This document shows positions 47,401-60,825 of a stretch of DNA of 64,000 nucleotides, one piece after another. A program made the translations under genes and the position numbers. The DNA comes from Lepidurus packardi (Eukaryota > Arthropoda > Branchiopoda > Notostraca > Triopsidae). Every line of letters starts with the position of its first letter. The stretch's first letter is position 1. The notes under the pieces are model-generated. The model did no database searches, was not told the origin of the DNA, and was given only the letters and a program-made list of their open reading frames with translations. The stretch lies in the NCBI GenBank assembly GCA_023053545.1, contig JAKZAN010000119.1:18501-82500 (forward strand), in the 5' to 3' direction.

Positions 47401-50400
47401 TGTATCATTCGCATACAGGCCGCTTGGACAAGTAGTCGAACAAGACTTAGTGCTATTGAGACCATAGGTTCCAGGCGGACAGCTTGTTGAATTGACACAT
47501 CTCATAGTGGTGTTGTCAGCATAGGTGGCAGCAATATTGGTGAGAATGCATTGGGAGGCACAAGAGCCGAAGGAGAGGTAGAGATTTGGTGCACATGTGA
47601 GACAGTTGTTAGGAGCCAAACAGGTAGGACACTCAGGCGGACAAATATAACACACATGGTCGACAAGATTCCCATAATAGCCCGATGTACAGTCAACGAC
47701 GCAGGTTCTGTTTGTTACAAAAGCAAAGTATGGTGTTGGGCATTCGTTAACACAGCTATTGTTGACATCGTATCTGTATGCATTTGTAGAGTCCACACAA
47801 TTGGGAATACACTTCCAGGTCGTTACATCAGCATAGGAGTCGGATGGGCAAGCTAAAACGCATCTCCAAGTACTATCATCCATGAATAATTTCTGTGCAG
47901 AAGGACAGCTCAAAACACATGATTTTGTGGTCGGGTCAGCGTAGGTACCTGAGTTGCAATTAACGACGCAACTAGCAGAGGAGTTCTGAGCGAAGTAACC
48001 GTTAGGGCAGAGGGTGACACATATTTTGGTAGTAGTATCCGCGAAAGAAAATCCGTCCAGTGGACAGTTCGCAACGCATTTCCTAGTCATATTCTCAGCA
48101 AACCCAGAAGGACAGGCCTATACACATTCTCTTGTTAACTAGGAAGCATAGGTTTTGACGGGTAAGTTCGGGCATTGAGTTACGCACTGCTTAGTGAGGT
48201 TGCTAGCAAAGTAAGGGGATGGACACGATGACCTACAAGTCCATGTAGTTGGATCTGCGAAGCTGTTTAGATTGGGAGGGCATTGGCCAAGGCAAGTGCG
48301 ACTGGTGACTTAGGCGAAGGTATTGGCAGGACAGTTCGCTACACATATTCTAGAGGTGAGATCAGCGTAGTAGTTGGCAGAAGCAGGGCAGATATTGACA
48401 CATCCGTTTGTTGTGTTGTCGGAAAACATGAGAGGAATTAACGGACAAGCAAAAGTGCAGTTTCTCGTGCTCATATCTTTATAGCTATTGGCAGGACAGT
48501 TTTTAACGCAGAGCCCTGATGTAACATCAGAGAAATATTCAGGGGCTGGGCAGATCTTGACGCATGTACGCGTCGTATTATCAGCATACTCAGGGAACGT
48601 ACAGGCTGATACACATACTCTTCCGGCTGCCACTTGTGTAAACTGGGCAAAATACCCTAGAGGACACTGCAATACACATTTCCGAGCCACTGTATCTGCA
48701 AAAAACGGTTATAGACAATACGATACACAACTACCAATCCTCTACTCTGCCATGAGCCCCAAGGAACAGAAGTTCGTGCACCATCCAGTGGTATTATCTG
48801 TGAAAAATCCAGTCTGACTGCATTTAGGCAAACATGTCTGTGTGGTTGGATCTGCAAAAAGTTCGGGGGTCTTGGAGCAGATCGCGTTGCATCTTCTGGT
48901 TATGTTGTCAGCGAATAAAGGTGGGGCGCATGCTTGTACACATAGTCTGGTGGACGCTTAGGCGAAGAACCCTACTGGGCAAGTGATAACACAGATATTC
49001 GAAAGTGGGTCTGCGAAATAGGGGGATGGACATCCCGAAACACCATTCGCTGAGTAAACACAAGTTTGTCCTATGTTATGTTTGAAAGCACCTGGTGGAC
49101 AGTTCTCCGTGCAGGTCCAGCTGATGATCTCTTTGTATCTGGGCGGATCTGTTGAACAAGCAGAAACACAGAATCCTGTTTGCAAATCAGCGAATTCACT
49201 AGTCGGACAGTTGGAAACGCAGGTTCGGCTTGAGTTCTGGGCAAAGAACCCTGTTGGACATACTTTCACGCATACTCTTCTGATCACATCCGTGAAGGTA
49301 TTGTCAGCAGAAGGGCAAGAAGCGACGCAGGATTGGGTGCTGTTGTCGGCTACTAAATTTATAGGACAATTCAATACGCAGCGACTAGTTGTAGAATCAG
49401 CGTAGTGCAGTGGTGAAGGGCATTTTAGCACACAACGAGATGAAATATCGTCAGCATACAATGAGTAAGTCGCACAGGATGCCACACAAATGCGATCGAC
49501 GGGACCAGAAGCATAAGTGTTAGCGGGGCACCGCCTCACACAAGTATATGTTGACAGATCGGCGTAAGTGTCGGGATTCGCCGGGCACTTTGGAACGCAC
49601 CTCTGTGTGGAGTCGTCCCGAATCTGGCTAGCAGAGCAATTCTGAACGCATTTTCCCAGCAGCATATCACCATAAAGCGAACTGGAAAGTGAACACACGA
49701 AAACACATGTTCTGGTGGAGTAATCTGCGAATCTTACAACAGAACTGATAGGCACGCAGCTAGGCTCGCAAGTTTGGGTTTCAAAATCTCCGTAAAGCTA
49801 AGGTGTAGTCGGGCATTAAGAAATACAGGCCCAAGTGCTATTATAGCCGAAACGCAAAGGATGCACTGAACATCGCGAAACACAATATTTAGTCACTGGG
49901 TCGGCCCACGTAGAAGCTGGGCATGCAGATACGCATTGTTTGGTTATATTTTCTGCAAAATAGCCTGATGGGCAGATTCGAACACATCGGTTGGTTACTT
50001 GGTCTGCATATGTTTGTTCAGTGGTTGTGGGACAGGAAGCGACACAGCTTCGCGTAAGGTTGTCGGCATAGGTAGTTGCGGGACACACAGCAATACAACT
50101 CTGTGCTGAAGCATAGGTTCCTTATGAACAGAAAAGAACACAACTCTTTGTTAAAGTATCAGCGAAGTAACTTGTAGGGCAGGGCGAAACGCATAGGTTA
50201 GTGGTATTGTCTGCGAATCTTCCCTAAGGACAGACACTCACACATATCTTTAAGACCGTATCTGCGTAGAGTTCAGGAGCCATGAAGCATTGGGCAACAC
50301 AGAACCTTGTTGTGTTATCAGCGTAACCAGTCAAACAAGCACCGAGGCAGGTATTGGTGCTGTTCTCCATGAATAAGTTATTCGTTACAAGGCAGACATT

Positions 50401-53400
50401 CACACATCTCGAAGAGTATGGATCAGCGTAAGTGCCTGGTGCAGGTACTTGAGGGCAGTTCGCCTGGCATCGCCGACTCACTGTGTCTGCAAAGCCGTAT
50501 CCTAAACAGCTCGTAACGCAAGTATATGTAGTCGTCTCTCCGAAGGTATTGCTGAAGGCTGGGCAAGTGGCCACACAGGAACGACTCAGTCTTTCTGCAA
50601 AACTGCCAGCTGGGCATTGGTTCAAGCAAACAGAACCGCTGGAAAACTGATTACCAGAACAAACAGTAACACATCTTAGAACTAAAATATCCGCAAAGGT
50701 TCCTACAGGGCAGGTCGCTACACATAGGCCTGATGAATTGTCACTAAATGACCCACTCGGACATTGTGTGACACAGAGATTGGTCGAGTTATCAGCCCAG
50801 TAGCCGGGTAAGCAGCTCAAAACACATCTTTTATTTGTTGGATCGCCATATGAAAAAGTGGATGTGTTTGGGCATCTGCTGACACAGTTTCTGGTGCTAG
50901 GATCAGCGTATAGGCTGCCTGAGCATCTGACTACACATTTGTTACTTTAGCTGTAGGAGTCTGGGTCACTAGGACATGTGACCACACACTGGTTCGTGGA
51001 GTTGTCAGCATTCGAGTACACACTGAAAGCACATGAAGGGAGGCATTTCCTAGTACTTGGATCAGCAAAGTTAGTTTTGCAGAGTAGAACACATTCATTG
51101 TTCGAATCATCGGCAAAATATGGATTTGGACAGCCTTGTACACATTGCTTCGTGATGTTAAAGGCGTACCAAGTACTGGGACAGGTTGGTCTGCACTGCC
51201 ATGTGGGCGTATATCCGAAGGTATTCGCTGGGCAAGAACCCACACACGATTGGGTGTTGTTGTCCGCAAAGTACGAGTTCGTGCAGGTTGCTACACAAGA
51301 TAAGGAGAATGGATCGCCATAAGTGGGGTTATTTCCAGTCGCCGGACACTTGAGAACGCAGGCATTGGTTGAAGAGTCCGCAAAATAAGGCGAAGCACAG
51401 AAACTCATGCATTTTCTAGTGGTTGGGTCTGCATAGGTTGAAGAAGCACAGCTTGATACGCATTGTTTCAAATATCCAAAGGAAAGAGGGTTGATTGGAC
51501 ATAGGCTCACCCACGTGGAACTGTTACTATCAGCAAAATAACCGGTCGTTGGGAAGGTGCTCAGACTATAACAGTTTCGATCCATAAGATACCCGAAGAA
51601 GCCCGTGGGACAAGAAGACTTACAAAGAGCGACAACAAGATCTCCCCAAAACCCACTAGAACAAGTAGAAACGCAAGAGCCTATCGTCGGATCTGCCAGC
51701 AGAGAAACTGTACTGCAGTTTGCTATACAAACACCATTGCCAGAAGATAATGCGTGATAGGTTCCAAGTGGACATTTTTTCACACATTGATTGGTCGAAG
51801 AATCAGCGTAAGTCGACTCAGTTGCAGTTGGACAGGAGGAAACACAAGTCCAAGTTGAACTGTCTCTGAAAGTCGGTGAAGGACAGTCAGACGCACAAGT
51901 ACTACCGGTTTTGAAGGTATTCATAGGGCAAGTAGACACACATAAATTGCTCACACTCGTGGAAGCAGTAGGACAAGTCTGGACACAGGTCTTCGAGGTC
52001 GGCTCCCCATACCAACCCGTAGGGCAGACAGCAATACATAGACCACTGATTGAATCGGCATAGCCTTCGAAACAAGTTGTGACGCATCTCGTTGTCGAGT
52101 TCTGTCCATAGGCACCAGCACCACAAGAAGAAACACAATCTCCATTTACATTTGCATAATAACCGGATGGACAGAGTTTCGTGCATTTTCCTCCATGTTG
52201 ATACATTGCGGAATCAGTCCAGCATGAAGAGGTGCAAAGACGAGTTAAACCATTTCCATAGGTCGATCCAGGACAGGCGGACACACATGTTGAAGTCGAC
52301 GAATCTCCATAGAGTTCGGGAATACTTGGACATATCGTAGTACATGTATTGTTAGGGGTCGTCAATTTGAATAGACCAGTGGGACAACTCGACACGCATG
52401 TTCTTGTACTTTGATCTGCATAGGTACCCGAAGGACAAGTGGCAACACAGGTAAAGCTGGTTGTTTCGCCATAGTAATCGGGTTTCGAAGGACAGACAGG
52501 AACACAGCGTCGAGTGGACGGATCCGCAAAAGAAATGTGTGAAGTTTGAGAGCACTAGGTAACACAATATCTGCGGGCAGTCTGTGGATCTCCGAAGGTC
52601 CCTGGTGTTGTGCAATACTCCTCGCATGTATTAGTATTGTTGTTACCAAAAGTGCCATGGGCTCCGACAGTCGCAGGACAGGTTGCCACACAAACTCTGG
52701 TAGAAGCGTCGGCATATGTGTAGTTGGAGACATCGCTTCCAGGACAGGTTGTCACACAAAGTTTACTCCCTGTGTCTGCGAAGTATCCAACACTAACCGG
52801 ACAGATGGTAACACACAGATTCGTGCTGTTGTCGGCATACTGGCTTGTTGGACATGCTGTGGGGACTGTTTCACAATGTCTATTCACGATGTTTCCCCAG
52901 GTTCCAGCCTCACATACGGTCACGCAAATACGCTCAGTATCCTGCGAGAAGTATGTGACTCCGAGGTAGATGGGGCAAGTTGAAACACAGGTTCGGTTCG
53001 CAGTTTGATCTCCATAGAGAGAAGACGGGCAGATTGATACGCATAGGTTTGTAGAGTTAAGACCGAACTTTCGAGGCGTTGTAGGGCAAATAATGATGCA
53101 GACTGGAATTCCTGAAGAAGCGTCTCCGTAGTAAACAGATGTACTATTTGGGCATTGGGAAACACAATTTTTTGTTGTAATGTCTGCATACTCAATCGTA
53201 GGAGTAATCCGGCAAGCTGTTACACATGCTCTCGTATTGTTATCCCCGTACATCATCACAGGGCTCGTAGGGCATAGCGTTGAAACAACACAAGTGTAGC
53301 TCACACTCTACGCATACGTCGGGATAGGAGTCGCGCTGCAGGGACTTTGGCAAAGTCTTGTTTGATAATCGGCCCAAGTGTTGGCTGTTAGACAAGTGCC

Positions 53401-56400
53401 TACACACGTTAAGGTGGAAGGGTCGCCGTACAAATTAGGGGCCGCAGTACCTACCCCTGGGCAACTAGGCACGCAAAGCCTTGATGTGGATTAAGCATAG
53501 GTATTCGGGGGGCACATGGCTACACATGTTTTGACGCTTCCAAAAGTATTGACAGGAGTGGGTCCTGTACAAGTCAAAACACATTTATTGAGATGCGAGT
53601 CTCCGAATCCATAAGAACAGAGATTCGGATCATTAAGACACTTCCGGACGCTGGCCGCATCGTCCGCGAAGAACCCTGTAGGACAGGAAGTTTCGCATCT
53701 CCTTGTCGGAGTATGTGCAAATGTATTCGCTGGACACAGAGTTGTACAGGTTCTCACAGCTGAAACTGCCTCCCCGAAGTAGTTTCCGGTGACGTTACAC
53801 GTAGCAACACACTTCCGATTCCCAGAGTCTGCGAATCGTGAGGGTACAGATGGGCAGTTGAGGACACAAACACCATAACCTAAGGAATCGTCCCCGAAGG
53901 TTGGCGAGATGCATTCGGCAACACATATTCTCATTGTGGCTGATGTATAAGCAAAGGTCCCAGCCGGACAAAATGCTACGCACATTTTCGTGGTATTCTA
54001 ACCGAAGTAATTAGAAGGACAACTTAAGCTACTTCCGCAAGTTTGAGTTATGTTATTTGCAAAAAGGCCAACAGGACAAACTGCAACACAAACTCTATAT
54101 GTGCTGGTAGGGTCAGAGTAAGAGTTAGTATCCTAGCATCTGGCCACACAAGTCTTCGTATTGTTGTTACCAAAGAAGTTGGAAGCTGCTGAGCAAGTTC
54201 TCACACATTGTCTATTGGTTGAGTCGGCAAAAAAGATGTCTCCTGAGACTGTCGGGCAACTTCTTACACATTTCTTGGTCTGGTTGGCGTCTCCAAATGT
54301 GCCTTGACTGACGGGACACGGACTCACACAAAGATTTGTAGAGTCATCTCCAAAGTAATCAGTCGGGCATGAGCTTGGACTTGTTAGGCAAACCCCATTA
54401 TACCCATAGGTATTATCTGGACATTTAGTTACGCAGATTCTGTTGGCGGTATCTGCGTATGTGCCGGTAGGGCATGAACTAAGACAAACTCGGGTTCCTG
54501 GAGTTGTTCTCTGATCGCCGTAAGTACCCGAAGTACAAAGGGTAGTGCATAAATTCCCTGCAGCTACGTCTCCGAAAAGTCTTGGCACCACGGGACACAC
54601 AGAAACACAAAGACCAGTTCCTGTTGAATCATCTGCGAAGTAGTTAGTCGGACAAACTGGTACACACTTAGGAATAGCAGTCGATCTGTCAGCGAATGTC
54701 CCGGTAGTGCATTGGTAAGTACAGACCCATCCAGGTGAAGTGGTGTTGTCAGCCAAAAAGCTTGAGACTGTATTGTTGCAAACTGCCACACACTTTCTCG
54801 TCGAAGGGTCTGCGAAGGGAGTCAAACCAGTTTTGTTACAGGTCGTAGCACATGAAGGAAAGCTAGATGAATCAGCAAAGGTACCGTTAGTGATACAGTT
54901 GAGAGTACAGACACGTGCGTTATAGTCAGAAAAATAAGTGCTGTCACAGGCACTCTGGCACACCTTTGAAATAGGGTGTGCATAGGTACCCAATGGACAG
55001 ACAAGCTAGCATGTTCTGGTGGGGATAACCGCAAAGAAACCGAATGAGCAAGATGTTGCAACTACGCACAAATGAGTTTTATTATCTGCGTAATACCCAA
55101 CTCCACAATTCAGAGGATCCGTTACACAAACCTGGCTCAAAGGTTGACCCCAGGTTCCATCAGGACAGACTGCCAGGCAAAGTTTAGTGGTAGTATTATA
55201 AGTGTAGCCGTAGAGTCCAGCTGTGCATTTGCTGAGGCAGAGTCGATTCCCCGTGGGGTCGCCATATGTCGAGCCTGTGCAATTTAATACACAAAAACCT
55301 GTACTATCACCATAGAAATCCGGAGCCGGGCACTTAGTGACACACAAATTGACTCCTGTTGAGCTATCTTTATAGTGATTAACGGGGCAGGTGTCTGTGC
55401 ACACGGCTGTAGTTGTATTAGCATATGCATAATATGTGATGCTTGAAACTGTGGGACAAGAGTTTACGCATGCTCCTGTGACTGCGAGAATGTACAGATT
55501 ATATAGCGACGCTGAGGTCGTTGTAATCGCTGGGTTGCTGCAGAGGGACACACATGTGTAGTCAATATCGGAACGATAGTATCCTGTGGGGCACGTTAGA
55601 TAGCATGTACGGTCAACACTATGCTTGTACGGAGCTGAGGAGGGACAAGTAGACACACACTTTCTATTGACGAGGTCCTTATAGATCGGGTAACCAGTGA
55701 TCGTTGAGGTAGAGGGACAACCGTTCGAGCATAAGCTTGTATCGTCGTCCATGTACAGAGGACTGGGACAAGATGTTACACAGGTCCGGGTGTTGCTGTT
55801 ACCATAACTTTTCACAGGTAAGGCTGGACAAGGACTCACACATACTTTTGTTACTGGCTCTTCAAAGTAAGATCCAGCACATAAACACGTTCCAGTCAAG
55901 ATAGTCGCTAATCTCTTGAGATCTGTACACGTGAGGCAAGATGTATTGGAAAGTTAGTTGCATGTAGCACAGACGCTATTGCACAGAACACTAATGAGAA
56001 CAAACTCCCTTATGCCAAAGTACTGGGTGCTTGTTCCCTCGGAGCCTATTGTGATTGTAGCTGAAGATAGCCCATGCGCGAAGAAGCTATCGATTTTAAT
56101 CGCAGCCGATCCTCCCCAAGAAATACTAGAGGTTGGTGCTGGGAATGGATTTGTCACCGAATCAACTGTTACGTATGCATTATAAGGGGTGTTGTCGTAG
56201 TTAATAAAGAAAAACGAGACCATCACGCGAAGTTTGAAATGGCTCGCAAGACCCGAAACGCTAGTCCCGATGGTTGAAGAGCCCGAAGTCGAAAGGTAAC
56301 CACCCAAAAGAGTAGTGGACCCTAACTGAGTCACGCTCGATCCACCAGTCAGCATATTGCTGATTGTCCAACTCGGCAAGATATTGAAGCCGTATGAGCT

Positions 56401-56813
56401 GTAGGAGGTTTCGATTGTCACCATAGTGGCGTTGTTGGGTCCACTACAAGTAAAGGTAGTGCCGTTGAAAGAAAATCCATCAGTGCAGGTCGTACACTGG
56501 TTAGGACCAGGCCCCGAACAAGTCTTGCATGATGAGTCGCATTTGAAGCATGTTCCGGAAGTAGAGTTCATCGAGTATCCGATATTACATTCGCAGTACG
56601 AGACGAGTGCTATGGAGATTAGATGAGAAGGTAATGATAGATGGTTATATTACGATTGACTGCGGAGTACTTGACGCACTCGGTACATGCCTCTGCAGAG
56701 GTATCGAGTCCAGAGCAAGAGTTACAGAGCTGTGAGCAGGCAAGACCCGCGAGGACCGGGGCTAGGAGGAAGAGATGGAGGATAAGTAATGAGAGTAATA
56801 GGCGTGCTGTCAT
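44458..56813 (-). CDS. Giant cysteine-rich repeat membrane protein, about 4100 residues
   Basis: One gene of 12.3 kb with a single 44-nt intron (56610-56653) near its start. Signal peptide MTARLLLSLLILHLFLLAPV, then furin-like Cys pairs (CFKCDSSCKTCSGPGPNQCT), a beta-rich segment of about 150 residues, about 2900 residues of a degenerate repeat with consensus C-V-x-x-C-P-x-x-x-Y-A-D-x-x-T-x-x, more furin-like repeats (CTKCEGTATNCTVCTGKF), and a polytopic end with roughly nine hydrophobic spans (LFVMIVSLLISPL, IFLSLLFLLVYVVISAL, ILLPLVSLAMLIYLCVV). A cytoplasmic acidic tail of about 350 residues ends at TGA 44458-44460. Proteins of this plan are abundant in ciliates; the ligand is unknown. All reading blocks share one frame. 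Confidence 0.85.
47050..55900 (-). repeat. Array of about 120 Cys-rich protein repeats
   Basis: Units of about 21-26 residues (63-78 bp), each with two Cys pairs of the form CVxxCP and a YADxxTRxCV core. I estimate of the order of 120 units from the length. Units differ strongly in DNA sequence, so the array is old rather than a fresh expansion. A few units have inserts or lack one Cys (for example around 55500). Confidence 0.85.
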
Positions 56814-57008
56814 TTTGTGCGAATGACTGGTTATAAAGGATTAGTTAAAGTATTATGGGTGGACAGTCGATAAGGGAATAGGGAAGCAATAAGTAGTGTT
56901 CTTAATTAAAGACAATGAGGCATTAATGATCGACTGTAAATGGAGAGGGGCTTTAATAATCCTAGAATAGATGAGTCAACAACAACACTTGCATGTTTCA
57001 ACCTCTCC

Positions 57009-57725
57009 TCATTTGTATAAGATATCTTCCAAGTCCCGCTGCTCGATAAGCTCGCGATACTTCTCTCCTTTTTCGCCCAACTCTTTCACGCTCAGACCTT
57101 TCAGCTCTTTCGTCAGATCATCCACCCTTTTGTTTCTGTTCAGAGCACAATCATCGCTGGCTGGAACTTTGTAAGTGGTCTTGGGGTGCTGCGATTCGGC
57201 TTCTTCATCCTCTTCGATCTCAAGCATAAATTGATCTGCTTCTGCAACATCCCATCCTTCTTTCAGGGGAGCAGCGTATGTTTGGGTATTTACACTCTTT
57301 AGTTTGGGCTTAAAGCTGCCCTTGAATACAAAGCTGATGCAATAGTCTGCATCGATGGTGCTGAAAGCTAAGTAGTTGTTTACTGCCTTGAACTTAGTTT
57401 TGTAATGTGAATACTTAACCAGCACCTACTTGATGATGTCAGGCTTCACTTCTCGTGCTTACTTTACTTCTGGTGTCTCGGTTCTTGCCTTGGACACCGT
57501 CCCTTTTTCTTCAGCTTCAACCTCAACCTTTATCTGTGTCTCCACCTTTTCCGGCGCGATTTGTTTGGCTTTCTGTTATTATTTTGGAGCAGGCGCAGGA
57601 GGTTTGGGCTTGGCATTGGATTTTGGTCTCTGGGTTTGTGGCTTCTTGATCTCCTGGTTGAGAGCATGTTTTGGCTTGGCAGGGGCAGAACTAAGGACAG
57701 CTTTTTTGCCAGAAACCCCAAACAT
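57009..57725 (-). CDS. Unknown protein, 238 residues, basic/acidic linker plus folded core
   Basis: A single intron-less frame from ATG 57725 to TGA 57009-57011. The N-terminal 90 residues are Lys/Pro/Glu-rich (KPKSNAKPKPPAPAPK-like, then EKVETQIKVEVEAEEK); the middle contains a beta-rich unit (VLVKYSHYKTKFKAVNNYLA, YCISFVFKGSFKPKLKS) and the end a helix (LTKELKGLSVKELGEKGEKY). Not recognised. The Lys/Pro N-terminus resembles microtubule- or nucleic-acid-binding linkers in general composition only. Confidence 0.6.
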
Positions 57726-57802
57726 ATCGTGTTTTATGATTGCTTTTTATGCTACTCCTGTATGGTAATATTATATAGGCATATCGCGATATTCATAAAC
57801 CC

Positions 57803-58430
57803 ATGCAAACGACCCTTGCAGCTACTCTTGATCTCTGCAGATACTGTTTCGCCGTCCTCGAGGCACACTTGAATAAGCAAACTCTTCCTCTGCTTCCCCC
57901 AAGTATTCCCGACTGCGAGTCCCCCTTGTTCGTTACGTGGCTCAAAGACGGGGATTTGCGCGGCTGTATCGGGACATTCGAACCCGAAAAGTTATCGAAA
58001 ATTCTGTCGCAATACGCATTGATATCAGCCTTAGAAGACGATCGATTCGGCCCAATAAGGAAATCATAACTGCCTCGGCTAAGCGTGTGCGTGTCCCTCC
58101 TCGTGAACTTCCAGAAAGGTAAAAGGCAATCAAACATTCATCTACCCTCCATCGGATTATCGTATCTGTACAGGTAAGAAAGCATATGATTGGCAAATTG
58201 GGAAGCACGGAATAATCATCGAGTTCCGCAAAAACTCCAGACACTATTCTGCGACCTTCCTGCCAGAGGTTGCCGTGGAGCAGAAGTGGGACCACAGGGA
58301 CACTCTGACTGAACTGATAGAGAAGGCGGGATATGGCCGACCATTGGAAACCGTGGAGGAAATACTGGAAGTGACGACGTACGAATCGTCGAAGGCTGAA
58401 CTGGCTTACAAAGACTACAAAGGGCAGTGA
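57803..58430 (+). CDS. AMMECR1 family protein
   Basis: About 190 residues: YCFAVLEAHLNKQ, PLFVTWLKDGDLRGCIGTFE (the invariant LRGCIGTF box), QYALISALEDDRFGPI, SVCVSLLVNFQKG, YDWQIGKHGIIIEF and ATFLPEVAVEQKWDHRDTLT followed by LIEKAGY. All family boxes are present and in order. The function of this near-universal family is still unsettled. One intron, 58119-58173 (55 nt), completes the NFQKG junction. TAA at the RKS-x-LPRLSV position is Glu, as in relatives (ELxxLxVSVSLL). It shares a 77-bp gap with the divergent gene at 57725. Confidence 0.92.
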
Positions 58431-58650
58431 GCGGAGGGTGGCATCTTGATTGGGAAGAATTGTCTGCGCACGAGTTGTAGAGACTCTGATAGCTCAAAAA
58501 TACTGGAATGAGTCGTATGGGTAAAGTTAATATTTGTAATTTGAACGAATCCAATCAATTGGAAGATGCAGTATCCTCCCGCTATCAGCCATCCTAAATT
58601 TCCTACTTCAATAAATATTTATCCAATATAATATCAAGCTCATAATTCCG

Positions 58651-60714
58651 ATGGCCAGGACCAAACAAACTGCTCGAAAGAGCACGGCGGCTGCTGTTCC
58701 AAGGCTCAGAATCCCCACTTCAACTCATCCCCACCCTGCCCCAGCCGTACACTCACCTCTACTCCGAGAAGAGCATTCTCTCGATACTAGACAGTTCTCT
58801 ATAAAGTTTGATGACCAAGTGGAATGTGAGAAAACTGCGATTAGAGTGAAAAAGGAGTCAGAGGTCCTTTTTAGGTGCAGAGATTGTGGGGCAATCATGA
58901 CTTCAGGCAAGTCAAATATCCTTTAGAACTCCCAGTACGTATAGTTGAAAATGTCAGAAACATAAAGGAGGAACGAGACTGAACTATCTGACGAAGTCCG
59001 ATAGAAATACTTTGATACTCGCCTAAGGGTATGGATCTGCTAATTTTGCTGCTGCCATAACTAGGTGCCTTAAGACTTCATACTCCTTAAATAGTAGAAC
59101 CCTTGTCTTCTTATCGAGTAGCTCGCTGACCCTCAAAGCAGACGCTAACACTTAAAGGTCCCTGATAATATGAGTCGAAAGGGCTCTGCAAGTACTAGAA
59201 AAAATGAACAATTGCTTATTTTTTGTATTGATGTGTCGTCGAGCATGGAGTGCAAGGAGCTTGTGTCGGCTAGCAGTAAGGATAGAAAATCTCGGATCAG
59301 TTGCGTGAAGGAAGCCGTCATCGACGAACTTAGGAAACTAAGGATAGATAAAAAAAAGATAGCGGGATTGGTCAGCTTCGGCAGCAAAATCATCATATAT
59401 GGAGATGGAGTATCTAAGTAACAGGAGTTTCCGATAAACTTGTCTTTTGAACAAGTAGTTAAAAAAGCTACAGATTACACTCAACTTTTTACTCAAGATA
59501 TTGTGACCAGCTATGAAAACCTCAAATAAATTGTTGAGGAGATCATGCCTTTTGGTAGTACTGCTCTTGGGCCCGCTTTGCTAGCTTCCATAGCTCTGGC
59601 TGCCCAAGGTGCTGCAGGCTCGAAAGTCATTATATGCACGGATGGGTAGGCAAATCAGGGGATCGGAGGAACAAATGACGAGGAGTTTTACACTAGGGCT
59701 GCATAGTTCGCAAAGTAGAAAGGAGTGACAGTGAGTGTATTGTCAATCAAGGGTGCCAACTGCAACCTTAAGCTTTTGGGGAAGATCACTTCTAGCACTT
59801 CGGGGTCTATGATGAAGGTCGATCCTAGCAAGCTCGGTACTGAGTTCGAGAAGATCGTCTCAGATCATGTCTTGGGGACGAATAGCGAGATACTCATTCG
59901 CATGAATAAGCGATTCATGCTAAAGAATTGCGACCAGAAGATGCTGTCGGATTACGATAGAGTGTACAGGCAACCTTATGGAAATTTTACAGCAGAAACT
60001 GAACTAACTTTTGAATTCGAGCTCGTTGCAGTCGAAGATGCGAAGATTCTCAAACACGTCAGACCAGAAATGTATCAGCAGACCCATCTGCCCATGCAAG
60101 TCTAGATAACCTACACTTCCTCCACTGACGGCAACACTTATCTCCAGGTCTTTACTGACCAGAGAGAGATTACCGAGGACGAAGATGCAGTTTTCTAAGA
60201 TGCCAATTTCGGACTCTTTGCAGCCTCCATCCTCCAAAAGTCCTCAGACCTTATCAAGGCTGGCAGGTTCCCCTAAGCCCAGAAAATCATTCAAAGGTAT
60301 AGGACACTCGTCTCAGAGAAGTTCAGCAAGTTCAAAGAAAACGAGGAGAAAATTAAGAGTTTTAATAGCAGGATCGATAAAATCTAAATGGTAATGGATA
60401 GCAAGAGGTAGAAAATGCATGCGGGAAGCTAATCTGGGTCGGACAGTTCAAAGAGAAGGCAATCTGAAAGTATGAGCGACTCGGACAGTTAGAGATCGCG
60501 GTCGAGGGAGGCGGGCAGGCGCCGATCAAATCGTATATTGGCAAAGTAGAAGAAAGGAGAGAAGAAGAGTATGGGGAGAAAGAAAGAAGTCAGTGTTAGG
60601 ACACGGAAGAAAGAGGGTAGGGGGAAAAGAGAGAGGAGAAGAATAATGAATTCGGACTCGGAAGAAGAGATTCTGTGCAAGGAAAGAAGAGCCAGGTCGG
60701 TTTCTCGAGATTGA
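58651..60714 (+). CDS. Histone H3-tail-mimic fused to Sec24-like zinc finger and VWA domain
   Basis: A 687-residue intron-less protein. After Met, residues 1-11 (ARTKQTARKST) equal the first 11 residues of histone H3, with Pro-Arg again at H3 positions 16-17; no histone fold follows. Then comes a Sec23/24-type zinc ribbon (FRCRDCGA ... WICEFCCCHNEVPEDF) and a VWA domain with intact MIDAS: DVSSS, the Thr in GSTALGPAL and the Asp in CTDG. A helical segment and a Ser/Arg/Lys-rich tail (SDSERSRSREAGRRRSNR, RTRKKEGRGKRERRR) suggest nuclear location. The whole frame was followed from ATG 58651 to TGA 60712-60714, with about 25 UAR as Glu. Function unknown; H3 mimicry is inferred from identity. Confidence 0.82.
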
Positions 60715-60825
60715 CAGCAGAGGTATGAGAGATGGCGGAAGAGCCATATTTATTTTGCAACCATCTCTTTGATGAAGTATTAAATTTAAGTGCAAATTAG
60801 ATGGATGGTCCACGATTCTTCAGCA

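Noticed and set aside
47551..56277. Many plus-strand frames over the Cys-rich giant gene
   Set aside because: They are antisense shadows of a repeat with strongly biased codons.
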